A stretch of 64,000 nucleotides of DNA from Calliopum simillimum. Taxonomy: Eukaryota > Arthropoda > Insecta > Diptera > Lauxaniidae. This document shows positions 22,242 to 34,089 of this stretch, one piece after another (the stretch's first letter is position 1; each line of letters begins with the position of its first letter). The position numbers and the translations under genes are program-made. The notes below the pieces were generated by a model. It made no database searches, was not told where the DNA came from, and saw only the letters and a list, made by a program, of their open reading frames with translations. The DNA is taken from NCBI GenBank assembly GCA_951812925.1, contig OX638371.1, positions 42,010,101-42,074,100 on the forward strand, in the 5' to 3' direction.

Positions 22242-23469
22242 GGGGAATGTCGTATAGGTTGGGACGCCGTATAAGTTGGGACAGCCGTTTTTCTTGAATT
22301 TTCAATACTGGCGACACCTATGTTTCAACTGTCGAAGTAAAGTCTGTTTATAACCTAACGTTTCATGTGCAAAAGATCGAAGAACTACTGTTGATTACAT
22401 CCATTTCAAACAAAGAGTAAATTGTCATATCAAAAAGATCTTTTCGATAGTTTCTACGTGTTCGTATTTTGCCGAATTTAAACCAATTATTTCGTGTAAG
22501 TGTGTTCAATGTGTCTTGTATTCAGTGTATTTTCATTGCCTTAAAGAGTGATTGAAACGTATTGTTGTGGCAAATATTATTTTTAGGCTTTCACGAAACG
22601 GCAACTTTGTAAAGGTTGGGACACTCATGTCGTTTAAGTTGGGACAGAACTTTTTTTATTCCAAGGCAATGCGATACCATTTAAATTATATTTTTACAAT
22701 ATTTGATGAATGCAATTGTATTTATAATAATTAAAAAGCATTTATTAACGAATTTTTGAAGATTGTGACGCATTTATGTGAAATGAGTTTGGCAAGTTCA
22801 TTAACGCCCGAAAACCGATCGTGGAATTATTGATTTCAATGCATTGGTCGCAGAAATCAAGGCAATAAAATTGGCTAAGGCATTCGATCCACCAGAAAAG
22901 CCCATAAAATCCCAAAATGCAGTTTGGCGGGGTATACCCAAAAATTGAATGATAAAATTAAGGACATTTCAACCATTGATGACGATGCATTGTTAAAGCT
23001 GGTTAAAAGAGTTGCTTCGCACGCCAATCCGTTGATAGTATCTTGTGTCTCGCACAAGAAGTACCTTAAAAATAAAATATGCGGAACAGTTTCTTCACCT
23101 GTAAAAACTGCGAATCATATTAGGCGGAATATTATATATTTTTACCCAAATTGTTTCTTTGAAATATGACGTTTGAACAAATGTTCTAATAAAAATAATA
23201 TCATGCAGATTAACTTAACTTTTTGGCTCACTTTGTGATTTTTGAAAGTGTCCCAACTTATACGGAAAATTTTTTTTCGGCAAAAAAAGTTGTCTTCATT
23301 AAAATGGCTATAACTTTTGATCTGATCACGATATCAAATAACTTTCTATGAAAAAGTTGTAGCCGATGAATATACCTTTTTATTGGTTTATTTAAATTAA
23401 CAATTTTTCGATCCGTTTCAAAACCACTGACCAAAAACAAAACCCGTCCCAACCTTGACGACATTCCCT
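22242..23469. mobile_element. TA-flanked DNA element with repeated GTTGGGAC boxes
   Basis: The left GGGGAATGTCGTATAGGTTGGGAC and the inverted right end (AGGGAATGTCGTCAAGGTTGGGAC) are TIRs flanked by TA (22240-22241 and 23470-23471). The GT-x-TAA/GGTTGGGACA box recurs at about 22271-22284, 22613-22622 and 22640-22650, and in inverse form at about 23249-23262. The TA target suggests the Tc1/mariner/pogo group, but I cannot name a family. A short frame at 22924-23169 (LNDKIKDISTIDDDALLKLV) and preceding protein-like sequence may be a transposase remnant. Confidence 0.7.
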
Positions 23470-23632
23470 TACTTTGAAAAAAAAAAACAAAAAAATAAAT
23501 ATTTCAGTAACCAGAGTTTGAATTTTCAAAAAGTTTATAGTTAATTAACACTAAATTATTCCAAATATAGAAATAAGATTATAAAACAAATTTTGTATTA
23601 ATTTTGTAGCATAAAATTTTTTTATTTTTTCT

Positions 23633-24330
23633 GGAACACCTTTCATTAATGCTTTGATAGTATCTTCTTCAATCTATTGGATTGCAGCAAGCCACTTGCG
23701 CCTAAAGTATGCAATGTCCTTGGATGCTTTGTTTGTTGCCTTTAGTTGTCTTTTAACTATAGCCCAATCTCTTTCGTTTGATTTGGTTTCTGAGGACAAA
23801 AACTGTGTAATTTTGCAGCTAAAAATCAAGAGTCGCTTTGCTGTAACGGCATATAGCAAGATCTGGCAAAAACGACGATACCTCATGGTTTCCTCAAAAT
23901 GATCAAAACCTCTTTTGCAAGCATTCCTTGATGTAGATTTCGCTGTTGATTATGCCTGTGGTCACGTAATTTTGGCTTCTTTTACAACAGCTACAAATTG
24001 CCTGTCAAACAAGGAAATTTTGCTTTTTTTTTTTGTGTCCTTAATTTTTCCGAGACATTTCCCCTAGCATTGGTAGCATAAAATTTCTAACCAGAAAGCC
24101 ATGAAAAATCGGAAAAGACGTAAATTTAGTCATCTATAATGCAGCATTTAAATTTTCTCACGAAATCTTTATCAAGTTTTTTAGCACGTGTTTTTGCTTC
24201 ACAATTGTTTTGAGCATTTCGAACCGTCACTTTCTAAACTTTGGTGGTCTTGATCCCAGCTTCTCCTTTCGCTAGCTGAGCGGCTTTTCTTACTAAAAGT
24301 TTTGGATTTTTTTCCATAATGGTGACTTCT
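23633..24330 (-). pseudogene. Broken IS630/Tc1/mariner-type transposase
   Basis: Reading the minus strand from 24330 downward gives an N-terminal helix-turn-helix-like part (KNPKLLVRKAAQLAKG, then KVTVRNAQNNCEAKTRAKK). IIDD-stop-IYVFSDFSWLSG follows, the DD-x-x-Y-x-x-x-DF-x-x-L-x-G region containing the first catalytic Asp. After further frame changes comes PDLAICRYSKATLDF near 23840-23870 (second catalytic Asp region, expected PDLASCHYSK). The end of the protein, ERDWAIVKRQLKATNKASKD then FRRKWLAAIQ, is intact in one frame (23674-23886). At least three in-frame stops and several frameshifts make it non-functional. This family is common in insects. Its TIRs were not found; it starts about 160 bp right of the GTTGGGAC element. 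Confidence 0.75.
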
Positions 24331-24567
24331 TTTTTTACCTCAATATATTCTGTCCGTTACTTGCTTGCGATTGGTGTTAAAGTTTGCCATTCAAAGATGT
24401 AGTTCCAGAATTATATTCATATCTTTAAGGCAAATTTTAGACTTTTGCCAATTTTTAAGTGTTATACTTGAGGTAGTAGGAGGTAAAAAAAAATCTAGGG
24501 TGATTAAAGAACACAGTTATCCTATTTTTGCAAGATTGAAAAAAATCCCATTTTTGTTATTTATATA

Positions 24568-24869
24568 TGAAGCAATCCACGCCAAGTGTACCAGCTAAAA
24601 AATTTCTCCGATTTCGCTCAAATTTGGCCATATGGTAGATCCGGTGTGCAAGAACAACAGGATTTGGTCCTAGTACCATTTGTTGTTAAAATTCAGGGTG
24701 TTGAAGTTGGCGTTTTTAGTCATTTTCATGAAAAGGGTGTTTTTTAAAAAATTTATAGCTTACACTAAAGTTTGTACATTGATAAATCTAAGCTAAAGGT
24801 CCCACTCATTTTGAAGTGTTCTTTTCATAAAAAAATTTTGAGCAGGTAGACTTGGCGTGGATTGCTTCA
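24568..24869. mobile_element. MITE with TIR TGAAGCAATCCACGCCAAGT
   Basis: The terminal about 28 bp at 24568 is inverted at 24842-24869. The interior has a CGATTTCGCTCAAATTTGG stretch but no coding frame. It overlaps the end of a spurious frame on the plus strand. Confidence 0.8.
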
Positions 24870-25218
24870 CAAACGAAGTATAGGGTGTAAAAATTGAGAA
24901 AACCTCCAAAGCTTAGGCTTTGAGCATGCGGCGCGTAATTGGAACGTCATCCAAAAAACTATAATTTCGAAAATTTGACGGCGCCGGAAAGTTAAAAAAA
25001 AAACTTAAATGTTAAACTGCTCTTATTTATAATAGGATATCAAAATCCTCGACAACTGAACTTTTTTATGTGGAATGGAATTTTAAAATTTATTCTGTAT
25101 CTCATTTGACATTTATCTATCTTCTGCTAGTTTGTAGCGCTGCAAAGGCTTAGTCTTAAATATTTTTTTTTGTTTAAAACTATGATAGCTGAATTTTAAA
25201 ACTTGAATCTGGTTTTTC

Positions 25219-25420
25219 TGAAAGTGGAATAAATCCATAAAGGTGGCAAATATAATTTGACCGATGTAATTTTTTTAAGTTAATGCCATCAATTTATTCC
25301 ATGTTTTCTGCCAAACTTTTTGTGAAAGCAAAGCCCAATTTTATTCATTTCTGACAAAATGTCAGCCAATTCATATTATGACATTACTTTTGTACCCTGA
25401 ATGGATTTATTCCACTCTCG
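25219..25420. mobile_element. Small MITE with GAGTGGAATAAATCCAT ends
   Basis: GAAAGTGGAATAAATCCAT at the left is inverted at the right (ATGGATTTATTCCACTCTC). At about 200 bp it is non-coding. Confidence 0.65.
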
Positions 25421-26347
25421 AAAAAAAAAAAACGGTTCAATTATTAATCGTCCTTTTGAAGTATTGTACCATCTGGTCAAAATTCCTCCACCAAATTAAA
25501 TTTTTATATCGCATTACGCATTTCAAGTGTTAATTTAAATAAAAATACAAATTTTAACTGCAACAGCTTTCTATAAAGATCGCGATATATCGTTCGAAAA
25601 ATCTATTAACAACAATTTCAAATAATAAATTTATTTGAAAACATTATGCCATCGCCTGTTATATTATCTGAATTCTTGCAATCCATGTAGATCGATAAAG
25701 CGGTGTGTCCAAATGACGGATGATTCAACTCAATGCCTGCAAACGTCTGCTACTCAATTCTTCTCAAACATATGTACATACGAGTATCAACCAAGCGTGT
25801 GCGCAGGCGCAGTCATCACATATGCGCCAACTGAGCTGAATGAGCATGGTGCTGCGCATAAATCAACGCATAAATGCGAATGACGATCGTTTAAAACTGA
25901 ATCATTTTTGTTGGTGTTGTTTTGGAGTTTGGCATGTGCCATCAGTTGTATGGAGCTGTGTCCAATAACTAAACAAAAAGAAGAAAAAACAGCAGCAATT
26001 TTTGTATTGCTGTGTAGTGCGGCAGCAACGCGTAGTTAATGGCCTATGCTGCTGTCAATTGATAAGCGCAATGAGCCACCGAAACACCAACAGCAACACA
26101 ATAAGTAAAACCAATAGTGCATCTTATAGATGCTTTGGCGCCAATTTATGTTTAAAAGTTCCGATATTAGTTGATCGAACGAATGGCATCTTAACGGCTT
26201 CGCTAATTGCATCAGCTAGCTCTATTGGGTTTGTGCAAATAATGGCGAAATTACAATAAAGTCTTAAGGGGTCTTTTTGGAGTTTTAACTCAAAAATTAT
26301 CAAAATTTAAAAAATTTTCTCTTTTTAAATAAAAAATTGTTCATGCA
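25421..26347. other. Unique-looking DNA, possibly regulatory
   Basis: About 25640-26260 is less AT-rich, with CAGCAGCAA, GCGGCAGCAACGC and CACCAACAGCAACAC tracts typical of fly single-copy non-coding or UTR sequence. Frames at 25635-25883 and 26002-26259 are unrecognised. No splice pattern or start context makes them convincing genes. Confidence 0.3.
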
Positions 26348-26577
26348 TTTTGTAGAAAGTTCAATTTCCTATGACAGTCTCTCCGAACTGTTTTTTCGTC
26401 AGACTTACCCTTCATGAGATATCGCGACTTGAAAATGATTCAAAATTGAACATAGTATGGAGCATAGTACAATGTTCAATTTTGAATAATTTTAAGACGC
26501 GATATCTCATGAACAGTAAGTGGGACGAAAAAATAGTTCGGAGAGACCCTTAAAGAGAATTGAACGTTCTACAAAAT
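26348..26577. mobile_element. Palindromic MITE, arms about 105 bp
   Basis: ATTTTGTAGAAAGTTCAATT to ATTGAACATA (26348-26454) is the imperfect inverse of 26468-26577 (TACAATGTTCAATTTTGAAT to GTTCTACAAAAT). Both arms carry a TCATGAGATATCGCG motif, a segment also typical of the foldbacks at 27.4 and 42.6 kb. Confidence 0.75.
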
Positions 26578-26734
26578 GGGAGAAATTTTTTTTCTAGAAC
26601 GAACCTTTTTGGAGCTATTTTGAAAAAAACGGTTTTTTTATAAGTTTTAGGTTTGTTGATAAAATATCTCGTGAACTATAGGTCAATTGAAAAAAAAAAT
26701 AAACTGTAGCATATAGTGGTGTTTTTACTTTAAA

Positions 26735-26870
26735 CATGTAACTCACCGTTCATGAGTTATTGTAATTTTAAGCTCAACACATCACAACTAAATTTTTTCA
26801 AATTTTGAACTAGGATATCTCCTGAGTTATATGTCGTACGGAAACAATTAAGAGGCCATTTTTATAGAAA
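26735..26870 (+). repeat. Dispersed repeat, partner at 46060-46215
   Basis: CTCACCGTTCATGAGTTATTG and, about 80 bp later, GATATCTCCTGAGTTATATGTCGTACGG correspond in order to CTCACCATTCATGAGTTATGG and GATATCTGCCAAGCTATAAGTCGTACG at 46 kb. Non-coding. Confidence 0.5.
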
Positions 26871-27448
26871 ATTGTATAATGTACAATATTGCGCCACAAT
26901 ATTTTTCTCTAAATGTAACCGTTAAAGAGATATTTGTTTGGACGCCATTTTTCCAATATGGCGGCGCGAGCGAACACGACTCGAGGTAGCAAAGTTGAAA
27001 TTCTGAAAGAGCACATTGAAATCGATAAAATAACTCATTTGCTAAACTTTCCAGGTAAAACTACCAAATGACTGTACTATAAAAGCACAAGTGTGTCTTT
27101 TGTATTTTTCAGGAGATCAATTTTAAACTTTAAATTGATATCGGAAAAAAACTGTCTGAAGATGAAGCAGAAATGCTTATTTTACAAATAAGAAGCATTT
27201 TCCTTTTACAAATAAAGGTTTTTACTTTAAACCTGCTTTTTGTGTTTGGATTTTGACAAACCTTCTGTCAGGCTCACACAACTGGAGTTAAGCAACAGAA
27301 ATATTTTGTAAAGAAAGACATATCTCTAGTTAAGGTTCCGAAAATTGAAAAGCAAAATACGGTATAACAATAGTAATCAATTTAGAAGCTTACAGTTTGG
27401 AATAATAACAGAATTCAGATGTGTTGCTTGCTATTCATTTGCATGTAA

Positions 27449-28430
27449 GGGGCTGTCTATAAACTCCGTGGCGGTAAAATTCGTTATATTGAACCCCCCA
27501 CCCTATGTGACGGTAGCTTCATATAAAAAATAAATAAAATACACAAAGTGTGACGCTTGCTCGAACCCCCCCCCCCTCCCCCCCTCCCCTACACACCTCT
27601 CCTGAACGAGCTTTTAGGTTTCCGAAAATGCCGACGAAATCTACCAATGGGGTACTTTTCTTTCATGCTGATACATCAATACTAGGTAAGAATGAAAATC
27701 GGATCAGCTAGTATTCGTGAAATATCGCAAAAATACATATCCCATATAAAATTAAAAAAATGAAGAAAAAAAACAGAACAAACAGAATCCGGCCTTAAAA
27801 TTGCTGTATCTCATACGGTTATAATTTTTTTCTTTAAAACCTCATTTAAATTATGTCAATAACTTTATTTTTCTCCAAAATATCGTAGACTGAAATAATG
27901 AAAAAACATGTTTTTTGCACTTTTTTAAATTTTTAGGGTAGGATATCTCCGAGAAAAATAAAGATATCGACAAAATTTAATTGAGGTTTTAAAGAAAAAA
28001 ATTATAACTTTTAGAAACTGTATCGGATTATATGTATGTATGAATGTTCTAAATTCTAGTTATATAGCTTCAAAATATAGCAAAAACGGTTTTTTTCCTT
28101 GTTTAGGCTAACATATCTCAAAAACCGTATGAGATACAGCAATTTTAAGGCCGGATTCGGATTCAGCATTGCAAAATACATTAAATGTAACTACTTTTTT
28201 ATTTGTTTGTTCTGTTTTTTTTTCTTCATTTTTTTAATTTTATATGGGATATGTATTTTTGCGATATTTCACGAATACTAGCTGATCCGATTTTCATTCT
28301 TACCTAGTTTTGATGTATCAGCATGAAAGAAAAGTACCCCATTGGTAGATTTCGTCGGCATTTTCGGAAACCTAAAAGCTCGTTCAGGAGAGGTGTGCCT
28401 AGGAGCGTCACGGAGTTTATGGACAGCCCC
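27449..28430. mobile_element. Foldback-type DNA element with TAA target duplication (Harbinger-like ends)
   Basis: The left GGGGCTGTCTATAAACTCCG and the right (inverse GGGGCTGTCCATAAACTCCG) are flanked by TAA on both sides (27446-27448 and 28431-28433), a 3 bp duplication as in PIF/Harbinger elements. The arms continue inward over GAACGAGCTTTTAGGTTTCC and AAAATCGGATCAGCTAGTAT. The left arm has an insertion rich in C (27567-27590). The centre resembles the foldback at 42592-43549. No transposase is present. Confidence 0.8.
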
Positions 28431-28433
28431 TAA

Positions 28434-29074
28434 ACAAAAATAGTTAAGCAATGGAAGAAATACATTTGAAACACAACATAACTCAGTTTATGTCGTTATT
28501 CCTTTTTCCACTTCTTGCAAACTAGACTTATATTGTTAGCTTTTGCCCTTATATCTTTGTAACCAAGCAACCGATTTATGTTAGATTTGGGCACAATAAG
28601 GAGTTGAATACGAGAAACACATTGATGTTAAGATCTCAATTTCGATATAACTCGATTTATGCTGTTATGTCTTGGGAACACAGATATATACATACTCGAT
28701 TATATAGTAAAAACAAATTATATGTATTAAATACAAGCGTAGTACTTGAAACGGTAAGTTTTGATACCCTGCAAAATGTTTTTTTTTTTTTTCGGTAGCC
28801 GAAAAACATACTTTATTTATTAAGCAAATCAATTAAACGATGAAACTCTTCAGAGAGGTCATTTCTGAAGTAAGATTCTGTGTAGAATTCAAATTCGAGG
28901 TCAGAATCGGACTATCATCTCAGAATTAAGAGATATTTGAGGTTAAATATATGAAAAATGGTTATTTGTTTTTACTCTTTTTTAAAGTTATAGAGAAATC
29001 AGCGAATTGATTTAAAAGGTTCAATTTCCTTACTGATGTTATTATTCTGAAAATGCCTACTACCTACCTGTTTC
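28434..29074. other. No gene recognised
   Basis: AT-rich DNA between the Harbinger-like element and DINE copy B. A 64-codon plus frame at 28604 is unrecognised. Confidence 0.35.
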
Positions 29075-29209
29075 TATACCCTACACCCAGGGTATATTAA
29101 CTTGGTCCTTCCGTTTGTAACGCAGAGAAGGAGGCGTGGCAGATATAGAAAAGTATATATATTCTTGATCAGCGTCACCTCCTGAGTCGATATAGCCATG
29201 TCCGTCTGT

Positions 29210-29245
<36 letters not shown>

Positions 29246-29905
29246 GTGGCTGGCTGGGTGGCTGGCTGTATGTGGAAATACACTTTTTGGGAAAACTGAG
29301 CAAGATAATTCAGCCTTCCGATACATTTTTTTTGCTTTTTTTATTTTTTTTATTTATGTGTATTTTTGCCTTGTTTTTTGTGTTTTTATTGTTGTTTTAC
29401 TCAAAAACACTGAACAGTAAGCTCCGACCATCAATGTATTTTCATTGTTGGTAGCTAATAATGTAAATCATCATCTGTTCCAAAAACTAAAAAACTATAA
29501 TTCAATGAAATTTGGTACACTGCCTCCTTTGTTAAAGTTAGCTTGGGGGATTGAAAATGAGCAAAATCGGTCAACGGACACGCCTACCGCCCATACAACG
29601 AATATATTCAAAATGCAATTTTAGGAGTATTTTTCACGACAATGCGAATTGTAAGCGCAAGCTCTGATAAAAAACTGGGCAAATTCGGGTAAGAAGGCGT
29701 GGCACCTCCCATATAAGCAAAAGTTTCAAAATGCTATACTGAAATTTCTCTCAGACACTAGAAACTATAAATGCAAGCTCTGATCAAAAACTGGGCGAAC
29801 TCGGACAAGAGGGCGTGGCACCTCCCATATATGCAAAATTATCAAAATACTCCAGTGTAGGGAATTTAATGTTTGGCCAGGCCAAAAGTTACACTCTTAC
29901 TAGTT
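29075..29905 (+). mobile_element. DINE-1/helentron-like element, copy B
   Basis: TACCCTACAC at 29077-29086, a GGCT/GTCT microsatellite at about 29200-29270, tandem GGGCGTGGCACCTCCCAT-type units, GTGTAGGGAA at 29855-29864 (one change from the inverse of the 5' end), the TTTGGCCAGGCCAAA hairpin at 29872-29886, and the end CTTACTAGT at 29896-29904. It is interrupted by a 184 bp insertion (29313-29496) but otherwise near full length. It serves as the intact reference for the break in copy A. Confidence 0.9.
29313..29496. mobile_element. 184 bp insertion with 8 bp target duplication
   Basis: DINE copy B reads ATAATTCA at 29305-29312, then foreign sequence, then ATAATTCA again at 29497-29504. Copy A has a single ATAATTCA here, so the insertion and duplication are direct observations. 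The insert starts GCCTTCCGATAC, is T-rich, and ends AAAACTAAAAAACT. No TIR is visible. The 8 bp duplication would fit a hAT-type event or a short retroposed fragment. Confidence 0.8.
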
Positions 29906-30392
29906 GTATTTCTTTTTAAATCAAATAAAAAAAACGAATATTTGTAAAAACACATATGCTTTGAAAAAAACCAGAAGGACCCCTTAAGACTTTTTAGTAA
30001 TATACATAGAAACACTTTGACAGTATCGTTAAATACATTACAGAGAAAAGAGAATACGAATCTTTTCATAAAGTGGAAAATATTTAAACATTTTGTTCAT
30101 CGACACTAAAGTGGGGTCATACCTTAACTGCCCAACATTTTAAGTTAAAGAAAAGTTTTCTTTCTTGTACTCCGGGGAGATCTAGGCAAGCGTCAAAGGG
30201 CTCAAATTGTTTCCGGGGGTTGACAAATTGCTTTATATGTGAGCGTGGCACCGCCTATTTGTCTAGTCTATGACTTTCTTCTAAGCGATTCTAATGTGCT
30301 TTAAACATTTCATCAAAATCATTTCGAAATTTTTCAGTTGGGTTCTCAGATTTTTATAAAAAATCACAGAGCTGTTCTACTTAAGTGCTCAG

Positions 30393-30884
30393 TAGGGTGT
30401 CCCTTATTTGGGAAAAGTCAAAATTTTATGTCGCGCTCCCCCAGAATCGAAAGACTTTGAGAAAAAAATGAGACCCCCCAAAGGACAGGTTTTTTTAAAC
30501 GAACTAACCTGTGCCACGAAGACATTCAAATTTATATGAAAATTAACATTAATTTTGAAGTTTTGTGAGTTTTGACAGCTCTGCAGCCGTTGACAGCTGT
30601 CAAATTTAATTTTGATACTTGTATCGTGTTCAGCGACCCGAAAAACAATAAGATACACATTTGATGGCGAAAAATATTTCAGGCAACGCGATTCCCAGCA
30701 AGTTAAAACAAAAAGTATATAAAATCTATGTTAATTTTCATATAAATTTGAATGTCTTCGTGGCACAGGTTAATTCGTTTAAAAAAACCTGTCCTTTGGG
30801 GGATCTCATTTTTTTCTCAAAGTCTTTCGATTCTGGGGGAGCGCGACATAAAATTTTGACTTTTCCCAAATAAGGGGCACCCTA
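30393..30884. mobile_element. 492 bp MITE with long TIRs and 8 bp target duplication
   Basis: The ends TAGGGTGTCCCTTATTTGGG and (inverse) TAGGGTGCCCCTTATTTGGG head TIRs of about 150 bp. The flanks are GTGCTCAG at 30385-30392 and GTGCTCAG at 30885-30892, a clean 8 bp duplication. The TIR sequence with 8 bp duplication is most like hAT-type MITEs. The mirror-image frames in the two arms only reflect the palindrome. The central 190 bp contains TTGACAGCTGTCAAA and no gene. Confidence 0.9.
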
Positions 30885-31436
30885 GTGCTCAGTATGGAGA
30901 CCTCTCATTATCAGTTTTGCGGAAAACATTTTTTTTTTATAAGTTATGGGCACGAAACTTCAGAGTAGTTTTGCGAAAAATCGATGCAATTTTTTTTTCT
31001 AAGTTCCGCCATTTTGTCAAAAAAAAATTTTTTTAATTTTGAAACTTTGCTACCAAAACTTATCCCGCAAGTAAATTTTAAAATACGTTACAAGAAAATG
31101 ACTGAGTAAGCTCTGTCAAACGGTATTTAATATTTTGGACAAACAAAATGCACATTTCTATGTTTTGAAGTTTTCCTAATAAGTTTTTAGCGTTAAAAAT
31201 AAAATAACCTCTCCTGAGTTTCACACAGAAACATGCGTGGCATGTAGGAATTTCAATCACTATCAACTTAAGTTGCAAATTTTTTGCACGAAGACATCAC
31301 CAAAATATACCTAATTTGTAACTTAAAAATAGCTTCCAGCCCCTCGAATTTCAATCGTACTAAAGGTACCAAAATTTACCACAAAATGGGGACAATGTAC
31401 AGATTTTGAAAAACACTGTGGTAACTCAAGTTACTA

Positions 31437-32023
31437 CCCTATATTTCGGAAACTGGCAACACTAATGTCAATAAAAAAAATCTGGTAACACCATAATAAA
31501 GTTTGACATTTTTTAGCTTAAACAACGTTTTGATGTACAAGTGCTATTTGTTTTGCTTACAGTGAGTTAAGAAAATCAATTTTTTCATTGACAATTTAAG
31601 CGATTGATAAATTATGGGTTATCCAACGAGAACAAACGTTTTTTACAACTAAGTGTTCATGCAAAATCGAATGTATTGAAATGGAACTAATGTGCAAGGA
31701 TGCCTCTACCTCACTATATGCCACTTGACGATCTTGCATTATGAGTTCATGCACTGTGTCGATGTTTTGTGGCACAACATTCTTGTTGAGATAATTCACT
31801 TCGAAAGTTGTGAAAAATAATCCAACGGAAATCTTCTCTTGAAATTTCCATTTTTTGGCCAAATTGATTTTCTTAACTCACTGTAAACAAAACAAATAGC
31901 ACTTGTACATCAAAACATTGTGAGTACGCTTATGCTAAAAAATTTCAAACTTTATTGTAGTGTTGCTTGGTTTTAGCTATTGACATTAGTGTTTGCCAGT
32001 TCCCGAAATATAAATAGTGCCCT
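31437..32023 (-). mobile_element. Internally deleted mariner, copy 1
   Basis: TIRs of about 150 bp flank a deleted transposase gene: left ATATTTCGGAAACTGGCAAC through TTACAGTGAGTTAAGAAAAT, with the inverse on the right at 31870-32010. The same termini occur at 34.9 and 41.9 kb. Orientation is minus according to the ORF. Confidence 0.85.
31596..31862 (-). pseudogene. Mariner transposase fragment (N-terminal domain, deleted)
   Basis: An 88-residue frame. The first part (WKFQEKISVGLFFTTFEVNY) corresponds to the irritans-type mariner N-terminus. It is then fused, after loss of the first helix-turn-helix, to VPQNIDTVHELIMQD and IHSILHEHLVVKNVCSRW, the second DNA-binding helix-turn-helix region. 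It ends at HNLSIA-stop, where a full transposase would continue into the DD34D catalytic domain; that whole domain is gone. The stop is followed directly by the 3' TIR. The same end point is seen at 41.8 kb, so the deletion predates the dispersal of these copies. Confidence 0.85.
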
Positions 32024-34089
32024 ACGTAGATATGCGTACAACTTCTGCTTAGGCAACAAATCCGTAGAATACATTTTGACATCTAGAATTTTTCGGATCA
32101 AAATTTTAAACGTAGTAATCAAATTTCAAAAAAATTTCATATACTTTTTTTTTCATTTTTACTGGAGCCAAATCTTAGCCCGAAAAATTCTATTATTCTC
32201 CCAAAGTACTTATCTATGTATAGCTAAGCATTGTTATTTTTCAATATATTTTGCTTGTATTTCTTAAAAAAATATGAATTCCATTGAAAAAGACTTTTAA
32301 TTGTATGCATACGCATTTGACAGATATGAGATACGCGCGTTTAAGGGAAAAAAATATAAAAATCCAATTCAAAATGCTTCAGCAAAAATAACCAAATACG
32401 GAGTCAAAGTACTTTTAATGACAATTGATTATTGGCAAGTGGATAAAGTTTCAATGGAGTGTACCCAGAATCTCAAGTGTGTAGATAAGTTTTTTTTTCT
32501 TTTTTTTTCATTTTTCATATTTTGTTGATTATTATTTTTGCTTTTATTAAATTGAATCTAGCGGCACAGGAATCAACCAGTTTTACTGTTTTTATTTTAA
32601 ACTTCAAGCGAACGAAGCCCATCAAATGGACACGTATAAAAGAGTTACGGGAGTATTGACCACCGTTCGAATACACACAAACACACGCACGATCGTAGAC
32701 AATGCTTACAAAAACCTGATGTATTTAAGCAATTAATAAAAAAAAAAATTAGAAAAAAATAAATAAAAAATCGAAAAAAAGCACCTCAAAATCAAAAACA
32801 ACAATAGAACTCAAAAAAAAAAAAAGGTCAAATTGTTGTAATTGGGCTCAGCATTAACGATTTATCGATTGAAATTTAGTTTATTTTCAGCAGCATTTTT
32901 GCTCTCCTCATTACAAAATTAAAATCAAATATATGCGAGCATTTGATGTTCGATTTAATAAAACACACTTTCGCGGCTTTAAAGAATCTGATATCGATCA
33001 TTGGACATCGTCTGAGTTATTGTTACCGCATATCTACGTATCTTAGCTTTAATTCTTAAGTTTAGCTGTTAATCTTATAAAAAGGCGAAATTAAAACGCA
33101 CAACTTAACAAAATAAAAACGTCAAATATAACCAAAAGCACAAACCGAATGAATACACACATAAAACATACTATACAAAATATAAACAAAACTTTAAATT
33201 TTAAAACCAAGAAACACATCATTTCCTAACCGGTTCCAAAGTTTTTTTGATAAATCTCATATTTGATGTTGGTAAATGACAAGATAATCCAAAGTAATCA
33301 ATCAAAATTATTTTTAATTCGTAAAAGCTAGAACCAAACTGAATAGAGTTGGCTTCTGAGCCGTGTGTTTGTCTTAAGCATTCTTAAGGTTCTCGATTTC
33401 TACCACGTCATAGTCTTGCGGTTTTCATACAATTTAAAGGTTCACCGTAACATCGCTGCTGTGTAGAATTACTTTCAATATACTCGCACTTATGTGTGTA
33501 AATGTAAGAGTAGTAGTGCGGTATTATTTTTCTTAATTAAGCACGAGGATGGCTTGTATCTAAATTTTATTTTACTAACACTTTAGTTACACACAACAGT
33601 AAATGTAAAAGTGTTAACATTTTAAATAAGACAGTTTACCTTCTCCAAAAATTTGATCATCAATCTATTGCAAAAACAAAAACAGATTATAATATGTTGA
33701 CCTCTGTACAGTATAATTGAGTCCACCCGACAGTTTATTTTAAACAGTTTCTAGAATATATGGAACTTCAACGCTTGTATTTATTTAATTTATCAAAAAT
33801 AACAAATCATTTAAGTTCCCTATGTTAGGGAAATAACTCCCGCTTCAACAGTTAAGTAATGACTTCTGTCTGTTGTTCAAATAAGTGTGATGCATGTGAT
33901 ATGAAGCGGAATGCTCTTCTATACACACCCATCCTCAATCAAAAACAAGTTCCATGAAACGGTTCACGGCATTTTATTCCAGCTATTCTTAGTTTCGAAA
34001 TCTGTTCCGAATAAAACCTAGGTGATCGTTTTTTGAAATGAGATCGTAAAATGGCTTTTGGAAAACAACACAACTAACCAAAACAAAAA
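32024..34089. other. No gene recognised; possible UTR-like DNA
   Basis: 32530-33460 is unique-looking, with A-rich tracts, ACACACAAACACACGCACG and several AATAAA signals (for example near 32737, 32759 and 33111). It could be 3' UTR or intron of a host gene lying elsewhere, but no coding exon is visible on either strand. Confidence 0.3.

Noticed and set aside
29074..29326. Overlapping minus frames with PASQPASQPA repeats
   Set aside because: These are translations of the GGCT microsatellite of the DINE element.
30404..30873. Two near-identical frames on opposite strands (30404-30658 minus and 30661-30873 plus)
   Set aside because: They are the two arms of the 492 bp palindromic MITE read from either end.
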